Source: Nitrospirota bacterium (GTDB lineage: Bacteria > Nitrospirota > Nitrospiria > 2-01-FULL-66-17). From it: 64,000 nt of DNA. Positions 45,119 to 53,138 of the stretch are shown piece by piece (positions within the stretch are counted from its first letter, which is position 1; each line of letters opens with the position of its first letter). The notes under the pieces are model-generated. The model saw nothing but the letters and a program-made list of their open reading frames with translations. It had not been told where the DNA came from and did no database searches. Where the stretch lies: contig JBFLXB010000015.1 in the NCBI GenBank assembly GCA_040757335.1, forward strand, positions 1 through 64,000, in the 5' to 3' direction. A program made the translations under genes and the position numbers.

Positions 45119-45650
45119 ACAAGAACTCGGGTTGTTTTTTGGCGGTGTCGTCGCGGATCACCAACTTGATGAACGCCGCGCCCTTCTCCTTCTTGAGGGG
45201 GATAGTCTCCGCGCGTTTGTAGTCCTGACCCTGAGGGCCTTTGCCCGTAAACACCGCGGCCAGTTGATGGTCTCCGACCTTGAGGTTCCCCATATACAGG
45301 CGTTGAACCCCGCCCTTTTTCAGCGCCGTGACTTCGCGATCGGTGTAGAGGTAGCTGGTGACCAAGGTGTCGTTCACCATGAGCTTTACCGAGTCTAGGG
45401 CGAAGTAGTTTCCCCCATCCACGCTAAGAAACACCACCACCGATGAGTCCTCCGGGTACAGCAGTTCCTCCTGGAGCCGGAAAATCTGGGTGTTGAGGTC
45501 GATGACGTCGTCCTTGAGTTTCTGGATTTTGACGTCCAGGGCATCGATCTGCTGTTCCGGCGGTTGGAGGTCTTCAGCCGCAACGGGAAGCGCGAAGAAG
45601 AGAAGCAGCGGAAGCCAACGGCATTGTGGGATGCGTCCGTACCGCCTCAT
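45102..45650 (-). CDS. Periplasmic coiled-coil plus beta-domain protein
   Basis: 182 residues. Signal peptide to about residue 25 (LLLFFALPVAA), a coiled coil (QQIDALDVKIQKLKDDVIDLNTQIFRLQEELLYPED), then a beta-rich domain (SVVVFLSVDGGNYFALDSVKLMVNDTLV; GGVQRLYMGNLKVGDHQLAAVFTGKG) ending LYETWR. I do not recognise the family, although proteins of this build sit beside TPR/ExbBD genes. Overlaps apbE upstream by 4 nt. Confidence 0.78.
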   Translation of the reverse strand: MRRYGRIPQCRWLPLLLFFALPVAAEDLQPPEQQIDALDVKIQKLKDDVIDLNTQIFRLQEELLYPEDSSVVVFLSVDGGNYFALDSVKLMVNDTLVTSYLYTDREVTALKKGGVQRLYMGNLKVGDHQLAAVFTGKGPQGQDYKRAETIPLKKEKGAAFIKLVIRDDTAKKQPEFLYETWR

Positions 45651-46693
45651 GGTTGCGAAGTCCTTTGTGTCGTGGTGGTGGCGCCGAGGCCCAAGCCCGT
45701 GAGCCCCGACGAGAGAAACATCTTTCCGTTACGGTCGATAATGATGGCGTCTACGTCTTCCAATTGTTCGATGAGCGCGAGACCGCGTTCAGGGCCCAGC
45801 ACGAACACGGTGGTCGACAACGCGTCGCTGGTGGTGGCGTCGGGTGCCAGGATGGTTACACTGCGGCAGAGGGTTGCCGGGTAGCCGGTCCTGGTATCGA
45901 GGATGTGGTGATACCGCACGTCGTCCTTGATGAAAAATCGCTCGTAGTCGCCGGACGTTGAAATCGCCTGGTCCTCCAAGGGCAACACCGCGAGGATGCC
46001 GTCCGCCTTGTCCGGATCACGAAGGCCGACGCGCCACACGTCGTCGCCGTTTTTGCCCCTGATCAGCGTGTCGCCCCCGGCCATGACCATTGCGTTGCGG
46101 ATTCCGTGCGCGTTGAGCACGGTCATGGCCCGGTCCATGGCGTACCCCTTGCCAATGCCCCCGAGTCCGATTTCCATCTGAGGAGACGGAAGAAAGACGG
46201 TAGATTGTTCATCGTTGAGTTGAATCTTCCGATAGTCCACGAACGGGAGTTGAGCGTTCACCGCGTCAGGGGAGGGGAGCACGGCGTTCCTGAAGTTCCA
46301 GAGCTTACCGACCGATGCGAATGAGATGTCGAACGCGCCGTCGGAGACCTCCGAGAAAACGAGCGATCGTTTGATGACACCGAACAATTCGCGACCCACC
46401 GGTACGGGCGCCACACCGGCCTGTTGGTTGATTCGGGACAGCTCGGTGTCCGACATGAAGTTGCTCATCAGTCGTTCCAGGCGGGACACCTCGGCGAACG
46501 CCGCGTTGACGGCGTGCTGAAGGTGGTCCCGATCGTCACCGACGGCTTTGACGATCACCTGGGTGCCCATCAACACACGTTCCTCGGAGACCAACAAGGG
46601 TCGTTCCGTTGGTGGTGAGGCCGCGGCCCTCTCGGCGAGGGCGCTCAGCAGCAATCCGCTAGTAAGTAAAGCCAAGGCTTGTGTGTAAGACAT
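45647..46693 (-). CDS. apbE: FAD:protein FMN transferase (ApbE)
   Basis: 348 residues with a signal peptide, so periplasmic. Attaches FMN covalently to Thr/Ser of target proteins, using FAD and Mg2+. Shows LMGTQVIVKAVG near the start, SRLERLMSNFMSDTELSRINQQAG, FDISFASVGKLWNF, IGLGGIGKGYAMDRAM, NAMVMAGGDTLIRGKN, the AISTSGDYERFF block, YHHILDTRTGYPA and ATTSDALSTTVFVLG with the metal-binding Asp/Thr. Overlaps the DUF3570 gene by 35 nt. I found no canonical flavinylation motif in the operon, so its target is open. Confidence 0.95.
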   Translation of the reverse strand: MSYTQALALLTSGLLLSALAERAAASPPTERPLLVSEERVLMGTQVIVKAVGDDRDHLQHAVNAAFAEVSRLERLMSNFMSDTELSRINQQAGVAPVPVGRELFGVIKRSLVFSEVSDGAFDISFASVGKLWNFRNAVLPSPDAVNAQLPFVDYRKIQLNDEQSTVFLPSPQMEIGLGGIGKGYAMDRAMTVLNAHGIRNAMVMAGGDTLIRGKNGDDVWRVGLRDPDKADGILAVLPLEDQAISTSGDYERFFIKDDVRYHHILDTRTGYPATLCRSVTILAPDATTSDALSTTVFVLGPERGLALIEQLEDVDAIIIDRNGKMFLSSGLTGLGLGATTTTQRTSQP

Positions 46694-47807
46694 GGGCCCT
46701 CTGCGAGTACAGTGCGCCGGTGCGCGGATCCGTGAAGTTGTCGTAGTCGTACATCAAGAAACTATAGCTGACCTGAACCGAGAGATTTTCCAGACCGTGC
46801 CAGTGAAACCCCCGGGGTTTGTATTTGAGAGATGCGCCAATCCACTGGTCTGAGAATCGCGAGAGCTCCTTGTCCCGGGCCCGGTAGATCTGGGTTGAGG
46901 GGACTCGGTCGCCGTAGAAACTGGCTTGCCCCTGACGATAATATCGATAGAACGAACCGAGGAGCCACTCGTTCCGAACGTACCGTTGATACTCCACCTG
47001 GCCGGTGTGCGAGGCGACGGCGAACGTGTCCTGGTAGTAGCGATAGTCAAATTTCACGGAACTGCGCTGTCCGATCGAGAGCTCTCCCGCTGAATCGGGG
47101 ACGAAACCGAAACCGGTGCGAAGCACCCATGCGTGGCCGGTTCGGGAGTCCGGATAGTTTTCGGGCGCCAACCCGCCACTGTCCAGGATCACGCTTCGAT
47201 ACGGGTTGTTGAGGAATCCGGAGTCGGCTGTGCCTTCGTAATTCACTTGAACCAACCATCGCGGACTCAACGATTGGGTGACGCCTGCGGAATAGATCGT
47301 GCGGTTTGCGTCCTCCTGGCCGAAGGATGGGTCGCCGTTCTTCTCCACCGTGTCCCAAGATCGTGCGAATCTGAGGTTGAGCGTCGTGTTTTTCTCGAAT
47401 AGGTCGTGCGCCATGGCAACCGCGATAGTGTTCGAGGTGTAGTCGGACTCGTGGCTCGTGGTGTAGGTAATTCCCGTGAGCACGTCGCTGTGCAGGACGT
47501 CGGTGCCCACGGTATATTCTGTCCGGCGTTCCTTGTAGGGGCTCGCTTGGGTGACGACGTCGATGGACGCCGAGCTGACCAAGTCGATCCGGGCGCCTGC
47601 TTTCACGGACATCCGGTTGAGCAGTTCCTTCTTGACGATCATGGCTGGTCCCTGGACCATGATGCCGCCGCCGTTGTAGAGGTTGTAGCCTACTGCCGTG
47701 TCGTCCTGGGGTGGTTCTACGGCCTCGGCCGATCCCAGCACACCGGCCAACAGCAAAACGCTCCCTGCGGTTCCAATGCGCGCGTGCACAATCACCGGCA
47801 GCCGCAC
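46659..47807 (-). CDS. DUF3570 outer-membrane protein
   Basis: 382 residues: signal peptide (LLLAGVLGSAEA), then beta-strands throughout, ending HTSLGFTY with a terminal aromatic, consistent with an outer-membrane barrel. Diagnostic DUF3570 features include the early YNLYNGGGIMVQGPAMIVKKEL, DVVTQASPYKERR and YQRYVRNEWLLGSFYRYYRQGQASFYGD. DUF3570 genes are usually found beside ApbE, DUF4266 and a thioredoxin, exactly as here. Overlaps DUF4266 by 16 nt. Confidence 0.9.
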   Translation of the reverse strand: MRLPVIVHARIGTAGSVLLLAGVLGSAEAVEPPQDDTAVGYNLYNGGGIMVQGPAMIVKKELLNRMSVKAGARIDLVSSASIDVVTQASPYKERRTEYTVGTDVLHSDVLTGITYTTSHESDYTSNTIAVAMAHDLFEKNTTLNLRFARSWDTVEKNGDPSFGQEDANRTIYSAGVTQSLSPRWLVQVNYEGTADSGFLNNPYRSVILDSGGLAPENYPDSRTGHAWVLRTGFGFVPDSAGELSIGQRSSVKFDYRYYQDTFAVASHTGQVEYQRYVRNEWLLGSFYRYYRQGQASFYGDRVPSTQIYRARDKELSRFSDQWIGASLKYKPRGFHWHGLENLSVQVSYSFLMYDYDNFTDPRTGALYSQRAHVLHTSLGFTY

Positions 47808-48022
47808 CCTCCTCCACTTCCGCTAAATCCGCCGCGAGATCCTTCCAGGACCTCCTGGACGTGTACATGCCACTCGGTTTTGAGCGCATCCGGGTCGAAC
47901 AGCATGATTTCGTTCGCCAGATACTCCCGTTCCCAGGGCTTCACGCCGGCGCAGCCGGCCAAGGTCGCACTCATCAGCAAACCCCAGAGCAAACCCCAGA
48001 GAATGACGATCTTCACGTTCAC
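47792..48022 (-). CDS. DUF4266 small lipoprotein
   Basis: 76 residues. Lipobox TLAGC (Cys24), then the family core KPWEREYLANEIMLFDPD, a His-containing helix (EWHVHVQEVLEGSRGG) and a Gly/Ser-rich tail ending GGGCGCR with two Cys. The Cys tail could be redox active or bind metal, and a TlpA-type thioredoxin gene sits 4 nt upstream. Role unknown. Confidence 0.9.
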   Translation of the reverse strand: MNVKIVILWGLLWGLLMSATLAGCAGVKPWEREYLANEIMLFDPDALKTEWHVHVQEVLEGSRGGFSGSGGGCGCR

Positions 48023-48026
48023 CGCA

Positions 48027-48539
48027 CTACTCCTTCAGCAGTGCCCGGATTTCTGCCTCGTAGCGGGCAGGCTCGGCCGGGCCGAATCCCCAGTGTACGT
48101 GGCGAAGCGAGCCGTCCTTGGCGACCACGAACGTGGTGGGCATGGTGCGGATCTGATAGACGTTCGAGGTCTTCCCGGCGGGGTCGAACAGCACGGGAAA
48201 CGAGAGACCGAGAGCCGCGCTCATCTGCGCGCCGTGGGAAGAGACCTTGTCGATATTCACGCCCAGGATTTCCAGCCCCAGGTTCTGGTATCGGCGGTAC
48301 AAGGTGTTGAAAAAAGGCAGTTCTTCTTTACACGGGGTGCACCAGGTCGCCCAGAAGTTGACGAGCACGACGCGGCCGCGCAATTCGCTGAGTTTCACGT
48401 TGCGGCCGGTCGAGCTTTTCAGCGTGAAATCCGGAGCCTTCTTCAGCCCGCCCGAGACCTCCGACAGACCCGTGGAATTGAACAGCAGCACGGCCGACAA
48501 CGAAACAACCAGTAACGCGAGGGAGCGAGGTAGCGACAT
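48027..48539 (-). CDS. TlpA/ResA-family thiol-disulfide oxidoreductase
   Basis: 170 residues. An N-terminal hydrophobic segment (signal peptide or anchor, about 6-24) exports a thioredoxin-fold domain with active site WATWCTPC (Cys67/Cys70), GKxSELRGRVVLVNFWA start and cis-Pro in RTMPTTFVV. It probably reduces periplasmic disulfides: apocytochrome c haem motifs or the DUF4266 Cys pair are plausible clients given the neighbouring haem-motif genes (inference). Gaps of 4 and 8 nt to neighbours. Confidence 0.93.
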   Translation of the reverse strand: MSLPRSLALLVVSLSAVLLFNSTGLSEVSGGLKKAPDFTLKSSTGRNVKLSELRGRVVLVNFWATWCTPCKEELPFFNTLYRRYQNLGLEILGVNIDKVSSHGAQMSAALGLSFPVLFDPAGKTSNVYQIRTMPTTFVVAKDGSLRHVHWGFGPAEPARYEAEIRALLKE

Positions 48540-48547
48540 GGCGGTCC

Positions 48548-49195
48548 TCAGAAAAACACGGCGAGGGCGATGGTGCCCTCGAGGTTGTAGGTGAGTGTCT
48601 TCTCGCCGGTGACATCGGTCTCAAACATGTGGAGCCTGAAGTCGGGTCTGACGCTGAACCAATCCGTGACGAACAGTTTGTACCCGGTCCCCACCTCCAT
48701 GCTGAAGTGGTTCCGCTCGTCCATGTTGACTTGGCCCAAGCCCGCGACCAAATAGATGGTGGAGTTGATCGTCCGTTTTCGCGTGAGAAAGATCTGACCC
48801 GGGAAGAGGTCGTACGAAGCGCCGACGCTCCAGTACCACAGGTCGTCGTTCACCAACAACGAGCGACCGGTCAGTTGGCGAAAGGCGGTCTGGTCCACCT
48901 GCGATCTCGCGTAGCTGGCTTCGAACGCGATGTCTTCGGTGACGTGGTAGGTGAGTCTCAGCCCGTACACACCCGACGCGCCGAAGCCGTCGGGGGCGTA
49001 GATTCCGGCATACGGGCCCAATTCGAACCGCTCGGTGTCGAGGCGGGCTTCCTTCAGAGGGCGATCCTCGGCCGGTGGTTTGATGACGGGTTCCTCCTCG
49101 ATCGGAAGATCCTGGCCGTGAGCCAGCGCTCCGAAGTGGAATCCGGCACCCATTACCACGCCGATCACCGTCATGATCCACATTCTCCTCGTCAT
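48548..49195 (-). CDS. Outer-membrane beta-barrel protein (OMP_myx_plus-like)
   Basis: 215 residues with signal peptide (about 1-27), a Pro/Glu-rich acidic segment (IEEEPVIKPPAEDRPLKEARLD) and an eight-strand-like barrel: FELGPYAGIYAPDGFGASGVYGLRLTYHV, FEASYARSQVDQ, INSTIYLVAGLGQVNM and a final LEGTIALAVFF. The pattern is that of the outer-membrane beta-barrel domain family found in myxobacteria and relatives. 9 nt from the SH3-barrel gene. Confidence 0.85.
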   Translation of the reverse strand: MTRRMWIMTVIGVVMGAGFHFGALAHGQDLPIEEEPVIKPPAEDRPLKEARLDTERFELGPYAGIYAPDGFGASGVYGLRLTYHVTEDIAFEASYARSQVDQTAFRQLTGRSLLVNDDLWYWSVGASYDLFPGQIFLTRKRTINSTIYLVAGLGQVNMDERNHFSMEVGTGYKLFVTDWFSVRPDFRLHMFETDVTGEKTLTYNLEGTIALAVFF

Positions 49196-49204
49196 CGTCG
49201 AAGG

Positions 49205-49972
49205 TTAGAAGCGGAACGACAGGCCCGCGCTGTATTCCTGGAATTCCCGCGTCCGTTCGGTGCTCATGAAGAGGGTGAAGTGCCGGATATCCACTCGTCC
49301 TTCCAGGTTCCTGAACAGCGGAACCGCGAACCCAGCGCCGGCGTACGCCGCGGGAAACGTTCCTGACTCGACGTTCACCAGGAGACTCGTCGGGCTTACG
49401 TGCGCCACCCCGCCCCCGATGGTCCCGCTGAGGGCCAACCACCGAGCGCGCCACGGGGTCACGACCATGCCTCCGTGATACAGTTGGGTCCCGCCCAGGT
49501 CCCCCGACACGAAGCCTCCGTTCGCCTCCAAGGCCAGAGAGTCGATGAGGGTATAGGTGACGCGCACATACAGGGCGGGTTCTCCGGAAAACGTGCCGGC
49601 GCTCCATCCCAGCGCGGTTCTCCCCGCGACGATTTCATCGAAGATCCGCTCCGTCCAACTCTTCCGGTATCCTGCTGCCAACAGCGTCTTTTCGATCTCG
49701 CGCCGATGAGCCCATCCCTCGGTGCCGTTGCGGAGACGGATCTCGTACCAGTCCACGCGTCGCTTCAGCAACGCGATGGTTTCGCCCTTTTCCGCCACGT
49801 AGAATACGGGATAACTGCTTCCCGGCCCGGTATGGATCTCCAGAAAGGGCTCGATGATCACCGCTTCTCGGAAGACGGGATCCTTCCCAAACACGGCTGT
49901 GGGGCTGATCACCAGCCCCACGCACGCGATGCCGACGAAGAGTCGCCATCTGGCGGTCGCTCGCACGCTCAA
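49205..49972 (-). CDS. SH3-domain plus outer-membrane beta-barrel protein
   Basis: 255 residues. Signal peptide to about 29, an SH3b-like domain (FLEIHTGPGSSYPVFYVAEKGETIALLKRRVDWYEIRLRNGTEGWAHRREI, about 40-92), then a barrel with alternating strands ending YSAGLSFRF. The SH3b could bind peptidoglycan, linking wall and outer membrane (inference). The TTG start overlaps the preceding stop as TTGA. Neighbouring barrel at 48548 has the same C-terminal fold type. Confidence 0.83.
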   Translation of the reverse strand: MSVRATARWRLFVGIACVGLVISPTAVFGKDPVFREAVIIEPFLEIHTGPGSSYPVFYVAEKGETIALLKRRVDWYEIRLRNGTEGWAHRREIEKTLLAAGYRKSWTERIFDEIVAGRTALGWSAGTFSGEPALYVRVTYTLIDSLALEANGGFVSGDLGGTQLYHGGMVVTPWRARWLALSGTIGGGVAHVSPTSLLVNVESGTFPAAYAGAGFAVPLFRNLEGRVDIRHFTLFMSTERTREFQEYSAGLSFRF

Positions 49973-50433
49973 ATCGGGCTCTGAATCCAGCCCAGGATCG
50001 CGACGTAGTCCGGATCAGCAGTACTCAAAAAAATGTCTCCCCCCAAATGCTGAACGCCTCCCGCGGCCAGCGCCAATGGTTTGGTGAGCAGCTTGCTGGT
50101 GGTCGGGTTCGCGAGGTTGGCCATCCCCGCGGCCGAATCTTGATTGGCGAGCAACTCGTCAGCGGAACACGAGTTGCCCGAGCAATCAAAGATCCGAAAG
50201 CTTCCGCCGGGCCCGCCTGAGTTGGGGTTGCTCTTGTCCCGGTAGTGGCACCCGGCCTGCGAGCACCCCCGAGCGTCGAAAATGGGCTGAATCGTAGCGG
50301 CGAACACGGTCTGGTCCAACTGGCCGATCGCCTCCTCCCCGCCGGGCTCGACCTGGCCGCATCCCGCGGTGAGGAGCGCAACCGTCGCCGCCACAAGTAT
50401 AGCCCCCTTCCCTGGTTTGCCGGCCCTTCTCAC
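49969..50433 (-). CDS. Small lipoprotein with cytochrome-like CX4CH motif
   Basis: 154 residues from a GTG at 50433 that overlaps the upstream stop as GTGA. Lipobox LTAGC (Cys25). VFAATIQPIFDARGCSQAGCHYRD carries a CX4CH motif (57-63) instead of CXXCH; the end DPDYVAILGWI resembles the last domain of the 811-residue protein encoded just upstream (VFEATIQPILQQRCGSCH...DADYTTILNWI). It thus looks like a stand-alone copy of that domain. Haem attachment to CX4CH is possible but unproven. Two further Cys (FDCSGNSC) may form a disulfide. Confidence 0.8.
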   Translation of the reverse strand: MRRAGKPGKGAILVAATVALLTAGCGQVEPGGEEAIGQLDQTVFAATIQPIFDARGCSQAGCHYRDKSNPNSGGPGGSFRIFDCSGNSCSADELLANQDSAAGMANLANPTTSKLLTKPLALAAGGVQHLGGDIFLSTADPDYVAILGWIQSPI

Positions 50434-52865
50434 TGCGCCGCAATGATCCAGTTGAGAATGGTGGTGTAGTCCGCGTCCGTGGTCGCCAGGGGAGCGGGTG
50501 TAACCGGCTGGCCGTTCACCAGCATCGGCACCACGCCCGTGCCTTTCACGAACAACAGGCTGTTGGCCGGATTGGTCACGTTGACGCGAGCGGCCGTCGC
50601 GCCGAAGTCGCCCTCGGGATCTCCGGTCAACACAAAATTGCTGGCACCGCCCGCCACGTGGCAGCTCCCGCAGCGTTGTTGCAGGATGGGCTGGATCGTG
50701 GCTTCGAACACGGCCTCGTCCAGATTCGCGCGGCCCGGGTTGGTGATGACGTCGTAGTTGCTGAACTGGGCGCCCAGATCGATCCACTCCACCATGGTTC
50801 GCTTGTCTTGAGCGGCCAACATTCCGGCATGGTTGTTCGCGTCTGAGGCCGGCAGGCTCAGCGACGAACGGAGTTCCTCGCCGAAGATGCGCTCGACCAG
50901 GTGGCTTTGCCGCGATTCGCCGGGTACCACGAGCTCGGACCCGTTCATGTCGCCCTCGAGCAGGGTTGTATACGAGATGGGGAATCCCAGTCCCGACAGA
51001 TCGCCGCTCAAATCAAGATTCCCGCTCGGTGTGGTCGATGAGTGGCACGACACGCACTCCGCGTCGAAAATCGTCTGCACGTGATCGGTGTAGTCGATCA
51101 CTGCAATCGTTGGTGCGACCAGCGTTGACGGCACCTGGTTGAGCGCGATCGAGTCGGCCGCTGCCCGCTGAGGCTGACCGCGGCGGGGAGAGTGGCAGCC
51201 ATTGCAGGTCCGGTTCTCGCCGGGCCTGACTTGCAACCAGTTTTCCTTCACCTTGAATGAACGCCCTTGGCTGTCCACGACGTGAAGCGTTAACGACGTG
51301 TCGGCAGGAACCGTGACCCGGAATGAACCGTCCGCAGCCACCGGGGCGTAGCCGAGAATCTTCTGTCGCTCGAACTCGGTCAAGCCCATGTCCTCCACCC
51401 CCACGCCGGGTTGGCTCGGCACCGCTTGGACGATCCGCACCTGCTTCACGACCTGCAACGAGGGGTTACCGGTCAGCGTGGCGAAGTCGATGTTGCCGTT
51501 GCCGTCCCTAGGAATCGTCACGCCCAGGACGGCGTTGGACAGGGCGCGGTTGGCTTCCGAGTCATACACACTGGCGGCGGCGAGCACGCCGGTGGTTCCG
51601 AACGATTGACGGTTCGCCAGCTTCGTGGGTTTGGCGGTGGGAATGTCGGTGGCGGCGGCCACGGCCATCAACGGCACCGGCTCGACGTAGACCCGCTGGG
51701 TGCCGGCATCAGGAACCTTGATGGGTTTGAGCGTGCCGTCCGCGTTGTTGAGCATCCAGATGCCGTAGCGGGGGTCCTCACCCTCGGTGACAACTCCCGT
51801 ATCCTCATCTTCCATGTCCTCGACGACTTTGCCGGTCGAGTAGGAGACCAGGTACCGGTCGGTGCCGTCGGGAACCGGGTACGCGCCGTGATACCGGCCC
51901 ACGTCGGACGCTTCACGTCCGGTGGGAATCACCTGGGTACCGGTCAATTGCAACGACGAGGTGTTGGCGTTGTCGGCTTCAGCCACCACGTTCACCACGC
52001 CCAGGGCTCCGCCTTCGAACGTGCCGGTGAGCGGCATCATGGTGCCGATCATGCGTCCGTCCGAGAGCTCGCGCAGATCCAAAAACGAGTTCACGCCGGA
52101 ATGTGATCCGTATTTGACGAAGAGATCCGTGCCGTCCGGCTCCATGAAGAACATCGGAAACTTGTTCTCTCCGCCCAAGTGCTCCCACCGGCTGAACGCG
52201 ATGGTTCCGTCCCGCAGAACAATGGGGTTGCGATCGTGGCTCTGGTTGAACGAGATCTGAACCACCTCCCCGCTGTCGCAGGCCGGTTGGCCAGCGAGGA
52301 CCGGCTGGGTGCGGTCCAGCATGTGAAGGACCGTGGATCGCCGGCGTTCGTACTCGTCGAGGTGCCCGGGGCGGTCCGACGAGAACACGATGCGGCCATC
52401 CGGGAGATACTGGGGGTCCACTTCATTGTCCGCACCGCACGTGAGCTGCACCGGCGCGCTCACCCGCGTGCCGTCCGCGTTCACCTCGACTTCATACAGG
52501 TGCCACCGGTCCGCGCTGCTGGTCCGCATCGCAAACACGACGCGGAACTGCTCTTCGGTGGTTTGCAGAAAGATTTCGGGATCCGACACATCACCCACGC
52601 CGTTGGTCAGGTCACTGGTGAGGTTGCGGAGCGTGCCTGAGGGCGTTGCGGGTACAAGCGTCATCAGATCGCCGCCGGCCTCGAAGCGAATGGGATCCAA
52701 CGGATCACCCATGGCGTCCACGCTGCGCGCGGCGAACACGATGCCCGGGATGTCGTCCTGGGCAATCGGACTTTCCCCGGTAGAGCACGACCACACCACC
52801 AGCCCGCCAACCAGGGCCACTATGGCTCCGAACATCCATCCGAACACTGGTGATTGCGTTTTCAT
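50430..52865 (-). CDS. HzsA-related multihaem c-type lipoprotein with PD40 propeller
   Basis: 811 residues. Lipobox VVWSC (Cys27). Residues about 60-400 contain TolB/PD40-like propeller repeats (DPQYLPDGRIVFSSDRPG, RDGTIAFSRWE). The middle is the domain shared with the hydrazine synthase alpha family (DGSFRVTVPADTSLTLHVVD...NWLQVRPGENRTCNGCHSPR). Haem motifs: CNGCH at 554, CVSCH at 604, CGSCH at 732. Exported, probably outer-membrane-anchored electron carrier or oxidoreductase; not evidence for anammox, since HzsB/C are absent. GGAGG 5 nt before ATG. First gene of the 17-gene run. Confidence 0.85.
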   Translation of the reverse strand: MKTQSPVFGWMFGAIVALVGGLVVWSCSTGESPIAQDDIPGIVFAARSVDAMGDPLDPIRFEAGGDLMTLVPATPSGTLRNLTSDLTNGVGDVSDPEIFLQTTEEQFRVVFAMRTSSADRWHLYEVEVNADGTRVSAPVQLTCGADNEVDPQYLPDGRIVFSSDRPGHLDEYERRRSTVLHMLDRTQPVLAGQPACDSGEVVQISFNQSHDRNPIVLRDGTIAFSRWEHLGGENKFPMFFMEPDGTDLFVKYGSHSGVNSFLDLRELSDGRMIGTMMPLTGTFEGGALGVVNVVAEADNANTSSLQLTGTQVIPTGREASDVGRYHGAYPVPDGTDRYLVSYSTGKVVEDMEDEDTGVVTEGEDPRYGIWMLNNADGTLKPIKVPDAGTQRVYVEPVPLMAVAAATDIPTAKPTKLANRQSFGTTGVLAAASVYDSEANRALSNAVLGVTIPRDGNGNIDFATLTGNPSLQVVKQVRIVQAVPSQPGVGVEDMGLTEFERQKILGYAPVAADGSFRVTVPADTSLTLHVVDSQGRSFKVKENWLQVRPGENRTCNGCHSPRRGQPQRAAADSIALNQVPSTLVAPTIAVIDYTDHVQTIFDAECVSCHSSTTPSGNLDLSGDLSGLGFPISYTTLLEGDMNGSELVVPGESRQSHLVERIFGEELRSSLSLPASDANNHAGMLAAQDKRTMVEWIDLGAQFSNYDVITNPGRANLDEAVFEATIQPILQQRCGSCHVAGGASNFVLTGDPEGDFGATAARVNVTNPANSLLFVKGTGVVPMLVNGQPVTPAPLATTDADYTTILNWIIAAQ

Positions 52866-53138
52866 AGTGCCTCCGTCAAGCTGCCTTGTCGGGACAAATG
52901 TTGCAATTCAGATGCTAGCCATCGGTACAAAATGGTGCATTCCAAGCGTCCATGCGAACCTGGAAAACCCCAAAACACGCCGCTTTGTGAATCCATGGAT
53001 CACGGTTTTGTGATTGAACGCGTAATGTGTGAACCTGAAGCCTCAGCCCGACTGCGAAAAATCTCGTCATTCGACGGTAAGGATCGAGCGCGACTGGGAA
53101 GGGGTGTGGGTCCGACATCGGCGTGTGGTGGGCTTCGC

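Noticed and set aside
50430-52865. True hydrazine synthase / anammox locus
   Set aside because: Only a related middle domain and haem motifs are present; HzsB and HzsC subunits, hydrazine dehydrogenase and ladderane genes are absent from the window.
36724-52865. Complete gliding-motility apparatus
   Set aside because: No MglA/MglB, AglZ or clear GltD/GltH orthologues; only an architectural resemblance to Agl-Glt is claimed.
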